Assembly (NCBI GenBank): GCA_002781365.1
Contig: PETN01000016.1
Location: 124,001 to 188,000, forward strand
Length of the DNA stretch: 64,000 bases
Source: Sulfurimonas sp. CG01_land_8_20_14_3_00_36_23
Lineage (GTDB): Bacteria; Campylobacterota; Campylobacteria; Campylobacterales; Sulfurimonadaceae
Direction of reading: 5' to 3'
Shown here: piece after piece, positions 43,691 through 53,095 of the stretch
Layout of the letters: each line of letters starts with the position of its first letter
Numbering within the stretch: position 1 is the stretch's first letter
Program-made: the position numbers and the translations under genes
Notes under the pieces: model-generated
The model's database searches: none
What the model saw: only the letters and a program-made list of their open reading frames with translations
What the model was told of the DNA's origin: nothing

Positions 43691-46526
43691 AAAGTTACTT
43701 CTTCTCATCCTCCTAAGTACAACTATCTTTGCTTCAAGTGAAGCGATTTTAAAACTTGACACGCAAGGGCATACAGGAATGATACGGGATGTTCTTGTCT
43801 CAAAAGATAAGAGTGAAATTATCAGTGCGAGTGATGATAAAACCATACGAGTTTGGGACGCTGTAACGGGCAAAGAGAAGCGAAAGATACTTGGCAATAT
43901 CGGTGGAGGGAGTGAGGGGAAAATCTTTGCAATAGCTTTGAGTGCGAACAATAGCTATTTGGCTGTTGGGGGATATTTAAATAACAACGGCGATTATGAA
44001 TATGGAAATATCCGAATCTACAACTACAAAACAGGAAAAATAGTTCGACTTCTTAAATCACATACGAGCACCGTTGTTGACCTTAGTTTTAGCAGTGATG
44101 ACAAATACCTTATCTCAAGCTCCGTTGATAAAACAGTCAAAATCTGGCAAACCTCTGATTGGACGCCTCAAGAGAGTATAAATGTGCATACAGACTCTGT
44201 GTATGCAGTGAAGATGATAAAAAGAGAGAGGGGCTATGATATCTACTCCTCAGGATATGACAAGAAAATTGCACTTCACAGATATGAGAACAAAACCCTA
44301 ACCTATATAAGTAGTAACTCAGCAAATGATAAAGTGCAAAATATAGCAAGTAATGGGGTGGATATAGCTGTAAATGGTTTTGGCAAAGAGATTTTAATTT
44401 TTGATAGAAATTTGAATTTCAAAAAAGCTATAAAGAGTGAAACAGTGCCGATAGGTTTGGCATACAGTCCAGATGGAAAAAGTTTAGTAGCAGGAACGAG
44501 CGGTTATCCATTTAATGTAAATGTTTATGAAACAGCTACTTATACAGAGATATCATCCTTTAAGAGACATACTAATTCAACACTCGCAGTTGATTTTATA
44601 GATAACAATACTTTAGTGAGTGCTTGTAGTTATGATGGAATTTATGTCTGGGATAAAAGAAGCACTGAGGTTATAACCGAGATAGCTGGAGTTGGGGAGA
44701 GTGTCTGGAGTGTTGGCATCCGAGGTGATACTGTTGCTTGGGGAACAATAGGCAGGGATATCCATAATGAAACTACTTGGGAGGTAAGTAAATCTATCAA
44801 CTTAAAAGATTTTACAATCTCAGATAAAGTCATCAATCAAGATTTTAGTAAAATAAAAACAAGAAATGGTGCTTGGTCTTTAGAGCATAAACGCGGTGGA
44901 GATTACAACTATCGAGATGCAGTTTTAGAGATAAAAAAAGATGGTGTTGTGCAGGCGAGTGTTGTGAAAAGCAGTAGAAATGGACTTGAACATATGTACT
45001 ATGGCTGGTACAAAGATTTTATTATCAGTAGTGGAGCGAGTGGTTTTATTAAAATATACAACAAAGAGGGTCATGAAGTGGCATCTTTGGTTGGTCATAC
45101 TGGAGTTATCTGGCACATGGCGCTTGAAGGGGATAGGCTAGTAAGTGGGAGTGATGACCAGACGCTCATTCTTTGGGATTTGTCTTCTTTGGATGCGAGG
45201 AGTGAAAACCTCATTATCCATCCAACTTTAAGCCTTTTTATCTCAAAAGAGAACGAGTTTGTTGCATGGACAAATTCAGGCTATTTTACATCGAGTGTTG
45301 GCGGAGATAAATATGTGGGGTATTATATAAATCAGGGTGCAGACAAAGAGGCCATTTATGTTGGAAGTGATAAGTACTTCGATACGCTCTATCGCCCTGA
45401 CATCCTAAAATATGCTTGGGAGACTGGAAGTGAAAAAAAAGCAATCGCCTTTGCAAATAGAACAAAAAAAGTTCAAAAGGTTGATGTCGTTACTTCTCTT
45501 CCTCCTATCGTTTATTTAAAATCAGATACAAATATAAAAACAAGTCAAGATACAACAACCATCTCTTTTAGTGTAGAGAGTAAAGAAAAAGTAGAAGAGA
45601 TTATTATTACACTCAATGGAAAAAGTTTAAATACACGTGCTTTAAAAAGAAAGGCAGAGACAAATATTCAGACAATAGTAGTTGATTTGGAAGATGGAGA
45701 GAATATTGTATCACTCAAAGCGAGAAATCAATTTGCCATGAGTGATGAAGTACTTGTTAATATTAAAAAAATTGGAAAACCTAAAGATATTTATAAGCCA
45801 ACACTTTATCTCCTAAGTATTGGAGTGAGCCGATATGAAAATCCTGAGTATAATCTTGGCGTAGCGGATAAAGATGCGTTAAGTATGACAAAAATGTTTC
45901 AATCTCAAAAAGGCAAAATTTATAAAGATGTTATCTCTAAAACCTTGATAAATGAAAAGGCTTCAAGTGGAAATATTTTGGATGCTCTTGACTGGATAGA
46001 TAAAGAGGTCACCAGTAAAGATGTCGCTATCATCTTTATAGCAGGTCATGGAGTCAATGATGAAAAAGGGAATTATTACTTTTTAAGTACAGACGCAAAT
46101 CTTGAAAATTTAAGAAGAAGTGCGGTGAAGTGGAGCGAGATACAAGATACGATTCAAAACCTTCCATCAAAAGTTATACTTTTAGCAGACACTTGTCACA
46201 GTGGAGATATAACTGGGAGCAGAAGAGATATAACAAGTGCAGTTAAATCTATTATAAACTCAGGGAGTGGAAGTATTATTATGACGGCGACTACAGGCAG
46301 TGGTTATTCTTACGAGCAAAAAGATTGGGGACATGGAGCGTTTACTCTTAGTTTTCTTGATGGACTAGAAAAAGCAAAAGCAGATTATGACAAAGATGGC
46401 ACCATCACCATAAAAGAGATAGATTTATATGTGACGAGTAGGGTCAAAGAGTTGACAAAGGGTAAGCAAAAACCAACAACGATAATACCAAACAGTGTAC
46501 CTGACTTTGCAATAGGTGTTAGATAG
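43686..46526 (+). CDS. Exported WD40-repeat caspase-like protease with EF-hand-like loop
   Basis: A 946-residue protein. A signal peptide (KLLLLILLSTTIFASS) is followed by a WD40 propeller (HTGMIRDVLVS...ASDDKTIRVWD, HTSTVVDLSFS...KTVKIWQ, HTGVIWHMALE...QTLILWDL). A beta-sandwich-like region spans about 600-700. The C-terminal caspase (peptidase C14) domain starts YLLSIGVSRYENPEYNLGVADKDA and has the dyad His788 (IAGHG) and Cys837 (ADTCHSG). A calcium-type loop DYDKDGTITIKE lies at 900-911. It is likely periplasmic or surface-exposed. The DUF4384-like protein upstream is its probable partner. Confidence 0.88.
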   Translation: MPKLLLLILLSTTIFASSEAILKLDTQGHTGMIRDVLVSKDKSEIISASDDKTIRVWDAVTGKEKRKILGNIGGGSEGKIFAIALSANNSYLAVGGYLNNNGDYEYGNIRIYNYKTGKIVRLLKSHTSTVVDLSFSSDDKYLISSSVDKTVKIWQTSDWTPQESINVHTDSVYAVKMIKRERGYDIYSSGYDKKIALHRYENKTLTYISSNSANDKVQNIASNGVDIAVNGFGKEILIFDRNLNFKKAIKSETVPIGLAYSPDGKSLVAGTSGYPFNVNVYETATYTEISSFKRHTNSTLAVDFIDNNTLVSACSYDGIYVWDKRSTEVITEIAGVGESVWSVGIRGDTVAWGTIGRDIHNETTWEVSKSINLKDFTISDKVINQDFSKIKTRNGAWSLEHKRGGDYNYRDAVLEIKKDGVVQASVVKSSRNGLEHMYYGWYKDFIISSGASGFIKIYNKEGHEVASLVGHTGVIWHMALEGDRLVSGSDDQTLILWDLSSLDARSENLIIHPTLSLFISKENEFVAWTNSGYFTSSVGGDKYVGYYINQGADKEAIYVGSDKYFDTLYRPDILKYAWETGSEKKAIAFANRTKKVQKVDVVTSLPPIVYLKSDTNIKTSQDTTTISFSVESKEKVEEIIITLNGKSLNTRALKRKAETNIQTIVVDLEDGENIVSLKARNQFAMSDEVLVNIKKIGKPKDIYKPTLYLLSIGVSRYENPEYNLGVADKDALSMTKMFQSQKGKIYKDVISKTLINEKASSGNILDALDWIDKEVTSKDVAIIFIAGHGVNDEKGNYYFLSTDANLENLRRSAVKWSEIQDTIQNLPSKVILLADTCHSGDITGSRRDITSAVKSIINSGSGSIIMTATTGSGYSYEQKDWGHGAFTLSFLDGLEKAKADYDKDGTITIKEIDLYVTSRVKELTKGKQKPTTIIPNSVPDFAIGVR

Positions 46527-46544
46527 CTGTCTATTAAATTTTGA

Positions 46545-46550
46545 TATAAT
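46545..46550 (+). promoter_or_regulatory. -10 element upstream of coiled-coil protein gene
   Basis: TATAAT in a T-rich context, 29 bp before the ATG, separating this gene from the caspase operon. Confidence 0.5.
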
Positions 46551-46579
46551 CGAACAACGAAAGAGTTAAAAGGATTTTT

Positions 46580-47059
46580 ATGGAATTGAATTATTTAGAT
46601 ATTTTATTGATTATTGCGGGTGTTGCTGTGGGTTATTTGCTCAGTTATATTAAGTCTCGGTTTGAAGTGAGAATTTACAAGAGAGAGTTACGAGAGTATA
46701 AAGAGCATTTAAACCGTCAGATGAAGATAACGGATGAAGGGAATAAAAATATAGAAAAAGAGTTAGCGCAATATAAAAAAGAGAATGAAAATTTACGTAT
46801 ATCTGTAAAGAGTTTAGGACAAAAGCCAGGACGTGCTGAACTGAGACTTTTAAACATTTATGATGTCGCTTTGAGAAAGATGATGTTAAAAGCTCCAGGT
46901 TTTTCTTCCGCATGGGAAGTCTCTCTTCAAGAAGCTGAGCGAGAGTATGAAGAGAATGAAACAGGGTTGAAGTCGATTATCAAAAAAGTTTTTAGACCAA
47001 GTATATCTCAGCAGATTGAGAGTGAATACACAGGCGAACAAAAAGAGGGGTTTAACTAA
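46580..47059 (+). CDS. Membrane-anchored coiled-coil protein, unknown function
   Basis: A 159-residue protein not recognised beyond its architecture. One N-terminal transmembrane helix (YLDILLIIAGVAVGYLLSYI) is followed by about 60 charged residues predicted to form a coiled coil, then a small helical tail (LRLLNIYDVALRKMMLKAPGFSSAWEVSLQEAEREYEE). The soluble part is probably cytoplasmic because of the basic flank after the helix. It has its own promoter and is followed by hisH. Confidence 0.7.
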   Translation: MELNYLDILLIIAGVAVGYLLSYIKSRFEVRIYKRELREYKEHLNRQMKITDEGNKNIEKELAQYKKENENLRISVKSLGQKPGRAELRLLNIYDVALRKMMLKAPGFSSAWEVSLQEAEREYEENETGLKSIIKKVFRPSISQQIESEYTGEQKEGFN

Positions 47060-47067
47060 GCCTTGGA

Positions 47068-47073
47068 TATAAT
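47068..47073 (+). promoter_or_regulatory. -10 element upstream of hisH
   Basis: TATAAT 37 bp before hisH, directly after the preceding gene. Confidence 0.5.
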
Positions 47074-47110
47074 TCGATTTACATAAAAGATAAAAAGTGA
47101 AAATTACATA

Positions 47111-47722
47111 ATGATAGCAATAGTTGATTATAACATGGGAAATTTGGCAAGTGTAAAGAATGCATTTGCGAAGTTGGGAAAAGAGACCGTAGTTGAGAGT
47201 AATCCCGAGAATTTTAAAAAATATGAGAAGCTCATTTTGCCTGGTGTTGGTGCTTTTGGAGATGCTATGGAGCATTTAAGAGAGCGAAATATGATAGATG
47301 CTATACAAGAGTATGCCGCGAGTGGTAAACCTATGCTAGGTATCTGTTTAGGTATGCAACTTCTCTTTGATAGTAGTGAAGAGTTTGGAGCAACACAAGG
47401 ACTAGGTCTTATCAAAGGAAAAGTAGTAGCTTTTGATACAACAAAATTCTCAGAACCACTCAAAGTTCCACATATGGGGTGGAATAAAATGTTTACAAAA
47501 TCACACCCTTTGTTTAAGGGTCTTGATGAGGAACACTATCTCTACTTTGTTCACTCTTTTCATGCTGTGTGCGACAACGAAGAAGATGTTATAGGAACTA
47601 CGGAGTATGGCTATAAATTTGCTTCAGCTGTGGCATGTGGAAATATTTATGGTATTCAGCCTCATCCAGAGAAAAGTCACAAAAATGGACTTGCAATTTT
47701 AGAAAATTTTATCAATTTATAA
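47111..47722 (+). CDS. hisH: Imidazole glycerol phosphate synthase, amidotransferase subunit
   Basis: A 203-residue class I glutaminase that supplies ammonia to HisF for IGP and AICAR formation. The nucleophile Cys is in [16 protein letters not shown] and the His-Glu in IQPHPEKSH; the N-terminal [11 protein letters not shown] is typical. hisA follows 22 bp later; hisF is not in the window. A motif copy at 47632 is read as Ala-Cys-Gly-Asn. Confidence 0.97.
   Translation: MIAIVDYNMGNLASVKNAFAKLGKETVVESNPENFKKYEKLILPGVGAFGDAMEHLRERNMIDAIQEYAASGKPMLGICLGMQLLFDSSEEFGATQGLGLIKGKVVAFDTTKFSEPLKVPHMGWNKMFTKSHPLFKGLDEEHYLYFVHSFHAVCDNEEDVIGTTEYGYKFASAVACGNIYGIQPHPEKSHKNGLAILENFINL
47632..47644 (+). repeat. 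Dispersed motif, full 13-mer, in hisH
   Basis: GGCATGTGGAAAT, read as Ala-Cys-Gly-Asn. Confidence 0.92.
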
Positions 47723-47744
47723 GAGAGAAGGAAGTTTAACAAAC

Positions 47745-48455
47745 ATGACACTTTACCCAGCAATAGACTTAAAAGACGGAAAAGCGGTTCGCCTTACAAA
47801 AGGGCTTATGGAGAGCGCAAAAATATATTCAGATGAACCATGGAGTTTAGTAAAAAAGTTTGAAGAGATGGGTGCGGAGTGGGTGCATTTAGTTGATCTC
47901 AATGGAGCTTTTGCAGGTGAACCAAAAAACTTGGAACAGATAGTGAAGATTCGCCAGAACTGTAATGTGAAGCTAGAACTAGGCGGTGGCATCCGTGATG
48001 AAGAGACTATCAAAAAAATGTTAGCGATAGGAATTGATAGAATCATTTTAGGTTCTATTGCTGTAAAAGACCCTCAATTTGTACGAGATATGGCTTCTAA
48101 ATATCCTATCGCGGTTGGAATTGATGCTATAGATGGTTATGTAGCTGTTGAAGGCTGGGGTGAAGTGAGCAATATGAAAGCGACAGACTTAGCTAAAGAG
48201 TTTGCAAATGCAGGCGTTGAAGCTATCATCTGTACAGATGTCGGTAAAGATGGAACATTAAGTGGTGTAAATGTAGAGTTTACTTTAGAAATTGCAAGAG
48301 CAAGCGGTGTGAGTACAATCGCAAGTGGCGGAGTGAAAGATGCAAGTGATATAGAAGCTCTTTTAGCTACTAATGAAGTAGATGGGGTCATTATAGGAAA
48401 AGCGTATTATGAGGGTACACTAGACCTTACAAAGATGTTTAAACTCATTAATTAA
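47745..48455 (+). CDS. hisA: ProFAR isomerase
   Basis: A 236-residue TIM barrel catalysing the Amadori isomerisation of ProFAR to PRFAR in histidine synthesis. The catalytic Asp is in [13 protein letters not shown], with [34 protein letters not shown] and [12 protein letters not shown] following. It forms an operon with hisH. Confidence 0.97.
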   Translation: MTLYPAIDLKDGKAVRLTKGLMESAKIYSDEPWSLVKKFEEMGAEWVHLVDLNGAFAGEPKNLEQIVKIRQNCNVKLELGGGIRDEETIKKMLAIGIDRIILGSIAVKDPQFVRDMASKYPIAVGIDAIDGYVAVEGWGEVSNMKATDLAKEFANAGVEAIICTDVGKDGTLSGVNVEFTLEIARASGVSTIASGGVKDASDIEALLATNEVDGVIIGKAYYEGTLDLTKMFKLIN

Positions 48456-48521
48456 GAGACAAATTAACAAAATTTAGATATTATTATCGATTGAATATGC
48501 AAAAATATAAAAGGATTTTAC

Positions 48522-48896
48522 TTGAAATTACTTGTTGTTGATGACAGCTCTACGATGCGTCGTATTATAAAAAATACTTTGGCTCGCCTTGGTTATCAGG
48601 ATATTCTTGAGGGTGCTGATGGTCTTGAGGGCTGGGCTGCGATAGATGCAAACCCTGATGTAGAGATGCTGATTACTGATTGGAATATGCCTGAAATGAA
48701 TGGACTTGAACTTGTTAAAAAAGTTCGTGCAGATGAGCGTTTTAAAGATTTACCAATTATTATGGTAACCACTGAAGGTGGTAAAGCGGAAGTAATTACA
48801 GCTTTAAAAGCTGGTGTTAATAACTATATAGTGAAGCCATTCACACCACAAGTCTTAAAAGAAAAACTTGGTGCTGTAATGGGTGTTGCGGAGTAA
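48522..48896 (+). CDS. cheY: Chemotaxis response regulator CheY
   Basis: A 124-residue receiver that binds the flagellar switch when phosphorylated. DDSSTMRRIIKNTL at the start, phospho-acceptor Asp53 in LITDWNMPEMNG, Thr in VTTEGGKAEV and Lys in IVKPFTP match chemotaxis CheY closely. It starts at TTG 48522 with AGGA 8 bases upstream. Order cheY-prmA-ftsH matches H. pylori. The last base of its stop codon is the first base of the prmA ATG. Confidence 0.95.
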   Translation: MKLLVVDDSSTMRRIIKNTLARLGYQDILEGADGLEGWAAIDANPDVEMLITDWNMPEMNGLELVKKVRADERFKDLPIIMVTTEGGKAEVITALKAGVNNYIVKPFTPQVLKEKLGAVMGVAE

Positions 48897-49723
48897 TGCA
48901 GGAGAGCTATTTTGAGTTAGTTGTTAAAGTATCATCTTGTCATGCGCTCTTCTCTGACTTTTTAAATGATACTCTGCCAGTAGGTTTTGAAGAGATTGAT
49001 GATGGCTTTATCATACGAAGTGAAGATGAACTTGACACAATTGTCTGGGGACTAGAACAGTTTACAGAAGCTCTACAAAAAGCTTTAGGTAAAAACATAG
49101 AACTTGAGTGTATCCAAACAAAACAGAAAAACAGTGACTGGGTTGAGAGTTATCAACAAAGTATTTCACCTTTACAAATAGATAATTTTTATATTCACCC
49201 TACTTGGAGTGAAGAAAATCCAGAGTTGATTAACATAGCTATAAATCCAGCGCTTGCATTTGGAACAGGACATCATCCAACAACTGCATCCTCTTTAAAA
49301 GCGATTGGAAAATATGTTGTCTCAGGTGCTAAACTGCTTGATGTCGGGTGTGGTAGTGGAATACTAGGTATTGGTGCTATCAAAATCGGTGCAGAGGTAG
49401 ATGCATGTGACACTGATATTATCTCTGTAGAGAACACAAGAGAAAATGCCATTTTAAATGGCGTTGCATTTTCAAACCTCTGGGAAGGCTCTTGCTCTGC
49501 TAGTGAGAAACAATACGATGTCGTTGTAGCAAATATAGTTGCAGATGTTTTGACTTTTATAGCAAAAGATTTGAAAAGTGCTCTTAAAGAGAGTGGTGTT
49601 TTGATTTTGTCAGGTATTTTAGATAAACATGAGAAAAAAGTTTTAAGTTTTTATAAAGAGCTAGAACTTTTAGAGCGAATAGCTCAGGATGAGTGGGTAA
49701 CACTTATCTTAAAAAAAGGATAA
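48896..49723 (+). CDS. prmA: Ribosomal protein L11 methyltransferase
   Basis: A 275-residue SAM-dependent methyltransferase that trimethylates L11. The C-terminal Rossmann domain has motif I LLDVGCGSGILGIGAIKIGA preceded by INPALAFGTGHHPTTASSL, and VVVANIVADVL as motif IV. It is coupled to cheY and 10 bp before ftsH. Confidence 0.95.
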   Translation: MQESYFELVVKVSSCHALFSDFLNDTLPVGFEEIDDGFIIRSEDELDTIVWGLEQFTEALQKALGKNIELECIQTKQKNSDWVESYQQSISPLQIDNFYIHPTWSEENPELINIAINPALAFGTGHHPTTASSLKAIGKYVVSGAKLLDVGCGSGILGIGAIKIGAEVDACDTDIISVENTRENAILNGVAFSNLWEGSCSASEKQYDVVVANIVADVLTFIAKDLKSALKESGVLILSGILDKHEKKVLSFYKELELLERIAQDEWVTLILKKG

Positions 49724-49733
49724 GAGAACAGCT

Positions 49734-51731
49734 ATGGCAAATAAAGACCAAAACAATAAGAACGATAATAACTTTTTTAATAAAAATCCACTCATCACTT
49801 TTGCAATTTTTTCAGTTGTAATCATCATGGTATTCAAACTCTTTGTAGGTGACACAGACCCTTTAAATGGAACTGTGACTGGAAACAGTAGAGTCCAACA
49901 AGTCAACTACTCTGAGTTAAAGTCTTTAGTTGCTTCTAAAAGTTTAACAAAAGTTGAGATAGGTCAGACGTATATCAAAGCTATCGGTACAGACGGAAAA
50001 GTCTATACGACTAGAATTGTAAAAGGTGACTCAAAGTTAGTCGAAGATTTGGATAAGCAAGGGATACAATATAATGGTTTTAGTGAGACGAATTGGTTCA
50101 CTGAGATGTTTGGCTGGCTCTTCCCATTTTTAATCATTATCGGAATCTGGATGTTTTTTGCAGGTAGAATGCAAAAGAGCATGGGTGGCGGAATCCTTGG
50201 CATGGGTAATTCTAAAAAAATGGTAAACTCTGAAAAACCTAAAACAAAGTTTGATGATGTAGCTGGGGTTGAAGAAGCAAAAGAGGAGGTTCAAGAGATA
50301 GTGGACTTCTTAAAATATCCTGCCCGTTATGTAGAAATAGGTGCAAAAATTCCTAAAGGAGTTCTTCTTGTGGGTTCTCCTGGTACTGGTAAAACATTAC
50401 TAGCTAAAGCTGTTGCAGGTGAAGCAGAAGTACCATTTTTCTCTGTTAGCGGTTCTAGTTTTATAGAGATGTTTGTTGGGGTTGGTGCTGCACGTGTTCG
50501 TGATCTGTTTGAACAAGCGAAAAAAGATGCTCCAAGTATTATCTTTATTGATGAGATAGATGCTATAGGTAAAAGTCGTGCCGCTGGTGGTATGATGGGT
50601 GGAAATGATGAGCGAGAACAAACACTGAACCAACTTCTAGCAGAAATGGATGGATTTGGCACAGATACTCCTATTATTATTCTCGCTGCTACAAATAGAC
50701 CTGAAGTTCTTGATCAGGCACTTCTTCGCCCAGGTCGTTTTGATAGACAAGTTCTTGTAGACAAACCAGACTTTGAGGGGCGTATTAAAATCTTAAAAGT
50801 GCATATGCGTGATGTTAAGATGGATGATGATGTAGAGATTGAAGAGATTGCAAGGCTTACAGCAGGACTCGCAGGTGCAGATTTAGCGAATGTTATCAAT
50901 GAAGCAGCACTTTTAGCGGGTAGAAAAAGTCAAAAAACTGTAACTCAAAAAGATCTTTTTGAATCAGTTGAGAGAGCTATCGCTGGACTTGCTAAAAAAT
51001 CTCGCCGTATTAATCCTAAAGAGAAGAAGATTGTTGCGTACCATGAGAGTGGACATGCACTTTTAGCTGAGACTACTGTTGGAGCGAAGAAAGTATCTAA
51101 AGTTTCTATCGTCCCTCGTGGATTGGCAGCTCTTGGATATACACTCAACAAGCCTGAAGAGAATAAATTTATGATGCAAATGCATGAGATGTGGGCTGAA
51201 GTAGATGTACTCCTTGGAGGTCGTGCGGCTGAACAGGTTTTCATTGGTGAAATTTCTACTGGTGCAGGAAACGATTTAGAACGTGCAACGGATATTATTA
51301 AATCTATGGTTCAAACTTACGGAATGAGTGATGTTGCTGGTCTAATGGTTTTAGAAAAAAGCAGACAATCCTTCTTAGGTGGAGGACAGCAAGCGACTCG
51401 TGAATATAGTGATAAGATGGCAGAGAACATGGATGAATTTATCAAGACATCTCTCTCGCAACACTATGAAACGGTTATTGCAAGACTTGAAGAGTATAGA
51501 GGTGCAATTGAAGATATGGTTGCTCTCTTATACAAGAAAGAAAATATTACAGGTGAAGAAGTTAGAGATATTATTGTTAATTTTGAAAAAGAGAATGGTA
51601 TAGAATCTAAGCTTTCTGAGGTAACAGATTCTATCACTGAAGAGTTAAAAGAAGATGCTAAAATGGCAAAAAATTCACCTAAAACTCTAAAAGTCACTGA
51701 GGACGAGGACAAGAAGAGCGATGAGAACTAA
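49734..51731 (+). CDS. ftsH: ATP-dependent zinc metalloprotease FtsH
   Basis: A 665-residue inner-membrane AAA+ protease. Two transmembrane helices (about 20-40 and 125-145) flank a small periplasmic domain. Walker [14 protein letters not shown], Walker [17 protein letters not shown], the second region of homology [21 protein letters not shown], and the zinc site HESGH starting at His437 are intact. It degrades membrane and regulatory proteins. It overlaps the next gene by 11 bp. Confidence 0.98.
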   Translation: MANKDQNNKNDNNFFNKNPLITFAIFSVVIIMVFKLFVGDTDPLNGTVTGNSRVQQVNYSELKSLVASKSLTKVEIGQTYIKAIGTDGKVYTTRIVKGDSKLVEDLDKQGIQYNGFSETNWFTEMFGWLFPFLIIIGIWMFFAGRMQKSMGGGILGMGNSKKMVNSEKPKTKFDDVAGVEEAKEEVQEIVDFLKYPARYVEIGAKIPKGVLLVGSPGTGKTLLAKAVAGEAEVPFFSVSGSSFIEMFVGVGAARVRDLFEQAKKDAPSIIFIDEIDAIGKSRAAGGMMGGNDEREQTLNQLLAEMDGFGTDTPIIILAATNRPEVLDQALLRPGRFDRQVLVDKPDFEGRIKILKVHMRDVKMDDDVEIEEIARLTAGLAGADLANVINEAALLAGRKSQKTVTQKDLFESVERAIAGLAKKSRRINPKEKKIVAYHESGHALLAETTVGAKKVSKVSIVPRGLAALGYTLNKPEENKFMMQMHEMWAEVDVLLGGRAAEQVFIGEISTGAGNDLERATDIIKSMVQTYGMSDVAGLMVLEKSRQSFLGGGQQATREYSDKMAENMDEFIKTSLSQHYETVIARLEEYRGAIEDMVALLYKKENITGEEVRDIIVNFEKENGIESKLSEVTDSITEELKEDAKMAKNSPKTLKVTEDEDKKSDEN

Positions 51732-52353
51732 TCTTTATCCTGTCTCGCATGAGGGTTGGAAATATATTGCTTATGCTGCTTTAGCATTTATTCTATTTTC
51801 AATATTTGATATTGATTTTTTTCAATTTTTATCTCTTGGCTCACTCCTCTTTTTTATAGTTGTGTTTCGCAATCCAGAGAGAGAAGCTCCTTTATTTGAG
51901 GAGTTTAGTGTTGTAAGCCCAGTTGATGGCTTGGTTGTTTCAATAGAAGAGTTACAAGATAAAGAGTATTCCTATAAAGTAAAAATAGAGAGTAACTATT
52001 TAGATGTCTCTGTTTTAAGAGTCCCATTGAAATCTTCTATAAGAAGTATTGAACTAAAAAAAGGGGCACGACTCTCTTCTTCAAATCCTCTTTTTGAAAA
52101 AATAAATGAGTATTGTGCACTGACTTTTGAAGATAAAAACTCTAATAAAATAAAAGTTGTGCATAGACTTAAGCAGAGTTTTGATTCTATCCATATTGAT
52201 GCCTTCGTTAATCAAACAAGATTGCAAGGCGGAAGATATGGAGTGATGCTCAATGGTGTAACAACGCTTTACCTTCCACTCAATTTCAGGTTAAATGTGA
52301 ATGTAGGAAATCAAGTAAAAGCTTCAGAAACATTGGTCGGATACTTTTCTTAA
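51721..52353 (+). CDS. Phosphatidylserine decarboxylase-related protein lacking the pyruvoyl serine
   Basis: A 210-residue protein with two N-terminal transmembrane helices and a Psd-like domain (SPVDGLVVSIEEL, SNYLDVSVLRVPL, NVNVGNQVKASETLVGYF). In active short-type enzymes the self-cleavage site is FGSR before the VDxYLP strand. The aligned segment here is YGVMLNGVTTLYLP, with no Gly-Ser. Self-processing to a pyruvoyl enzyme is therefore not expected. It lies between ftsH and pssA, so it may still bind phosphatidylserine or regulate PssA. Confidence 0.78.
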   Translation: MRTNLYPVSHEGWKYIAYAALAFILFSIFDIDFFQFLSLGSLLFFIVVFRNPEREAPLFEEFSVVSPVDGLVVSIEELQDKEYSYKVKIESNYLDVSVLRVPLKSSIRSIELKKGARLSSSNPLFEKINEYCALTFEDKNSNKIKVVHRLKQSFDSIHIDAFVNQTRLQGGRYGVMLNGVTTLYLPLNFRLNVNVGNQVKASETLVGYFS

Positions 52354-52354
52354 T

Positions 52355-53074
52355 ATGAGAACAAATCCGGCTAATTTAGCTTATATTATTCCTAATATTT
52401 TTACTGCGGCCTCTATTTTCTCCAGTATTATTAGTATAATCAGCTCTATAAACAGTGACTTTGTTCAAGCTGCGTGGCTGATTATGTTAGCCCTGATATT
52501 TGATGGCTTAGATGGTCGAATAGCGAGACTAACAAACACATGTTCAAGATTTGGTGTCGAGTTTGATTCCTTAGCAGACATGGTCTCATTTGGTGTTGCA
52601 CCAGCTCTTTTAATGTATTTATTTATTGGGCACGAATTTGGACGTTTAGGTATTTCAGTGGCTGCGCTCTTTGTTATTTTTGGAGCAATTAGATTAGCTA
52701 GATTTAATGTGATGACTACAAAAATTGAACCCTCTGTATTTATAGGCGTACCTATTCCAACAGCGGCAGTCTTTATCTCTCTTTTAGTGCTTCTCTTTAA
52801 TAAATACTCTCTGGGTCAAGATTATGGGCTAGTTATTGTGATTTTTTCTATAGTTGTTTCACTGCTAATGGTAAGTAATATACGCTATCCTAGCTTTAAA
52901 AAAGTTGACTATAACCCTAAACATGCTATGCGATTTTTTGTAAGTATACTGGTTGTTGCGTTAACTATTTTTATGTTTCCTATAGAAGGATTCTCGCTCT
53001 TGTTTGTTTTATATTTGTTGTATGGACCAGCAAGAGCACTCGTTTTAATTGGCAAACGCTTCAGTAAAAAATAG
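52355..53074 (+). CDS. pssA: CDP-diacylglycerol-serine O-phosphatidyltransferase
   Basis: A 239-residue inner-membrane enzyme that makes phosphatidylserine from CDP-diacylglycerol and serine. The CDP-alcohol phosphotransferase motif D-G-x2-A-R-x8-G-x3-D-x3-D is complete (DGLDGRIARL then FGVEFDSLAD). About eight hydrophobic helices. It starts one base after the Psd-like stop codon. Confidence 0.95.
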   Translation: MRTNPANLAYIIPNIFTAASIFSSIISIISSINSDFVQAAWLIMLALIFDGLDGRIARLTNTCSRFGVEFDSLADMVSFGVAPALLMYLFIGHEFGRLGISVAALFVIFGAIRLARFNVMTTKIEPSVFIGVPIPTAAVFISLLVLLFNKYSLGQDYGLVIVIFSIVVSLLMVSNIRYPSFKKVDYNPKHAMRFFVSILVVALTIFMFPIEGFSLLFVLYLLYGPARALVLIGKRFSKK

Positions 53075-53095
53075 CGAATAACTTTTCTATTTTTT
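53066..53095. terminator. AT-rich hairpin over two convergent stop codons
   Basis: AAAAAATAG (53066-53074, ending with the pssA stop) pairs with CTATTTTTT (53087-53095, beginning with the TPR gene's stop on the other strand). It is a possible bidirectional terminator but weak, being almost all A-T. Confidence 0.4.

Noticed and set aside
46887-47275. A 129-codon minus-strand frame over the coiled-coil and hisH genes
   Set aside because: It is antisense to two well-supported genes and shows no recognisable protein pattern.
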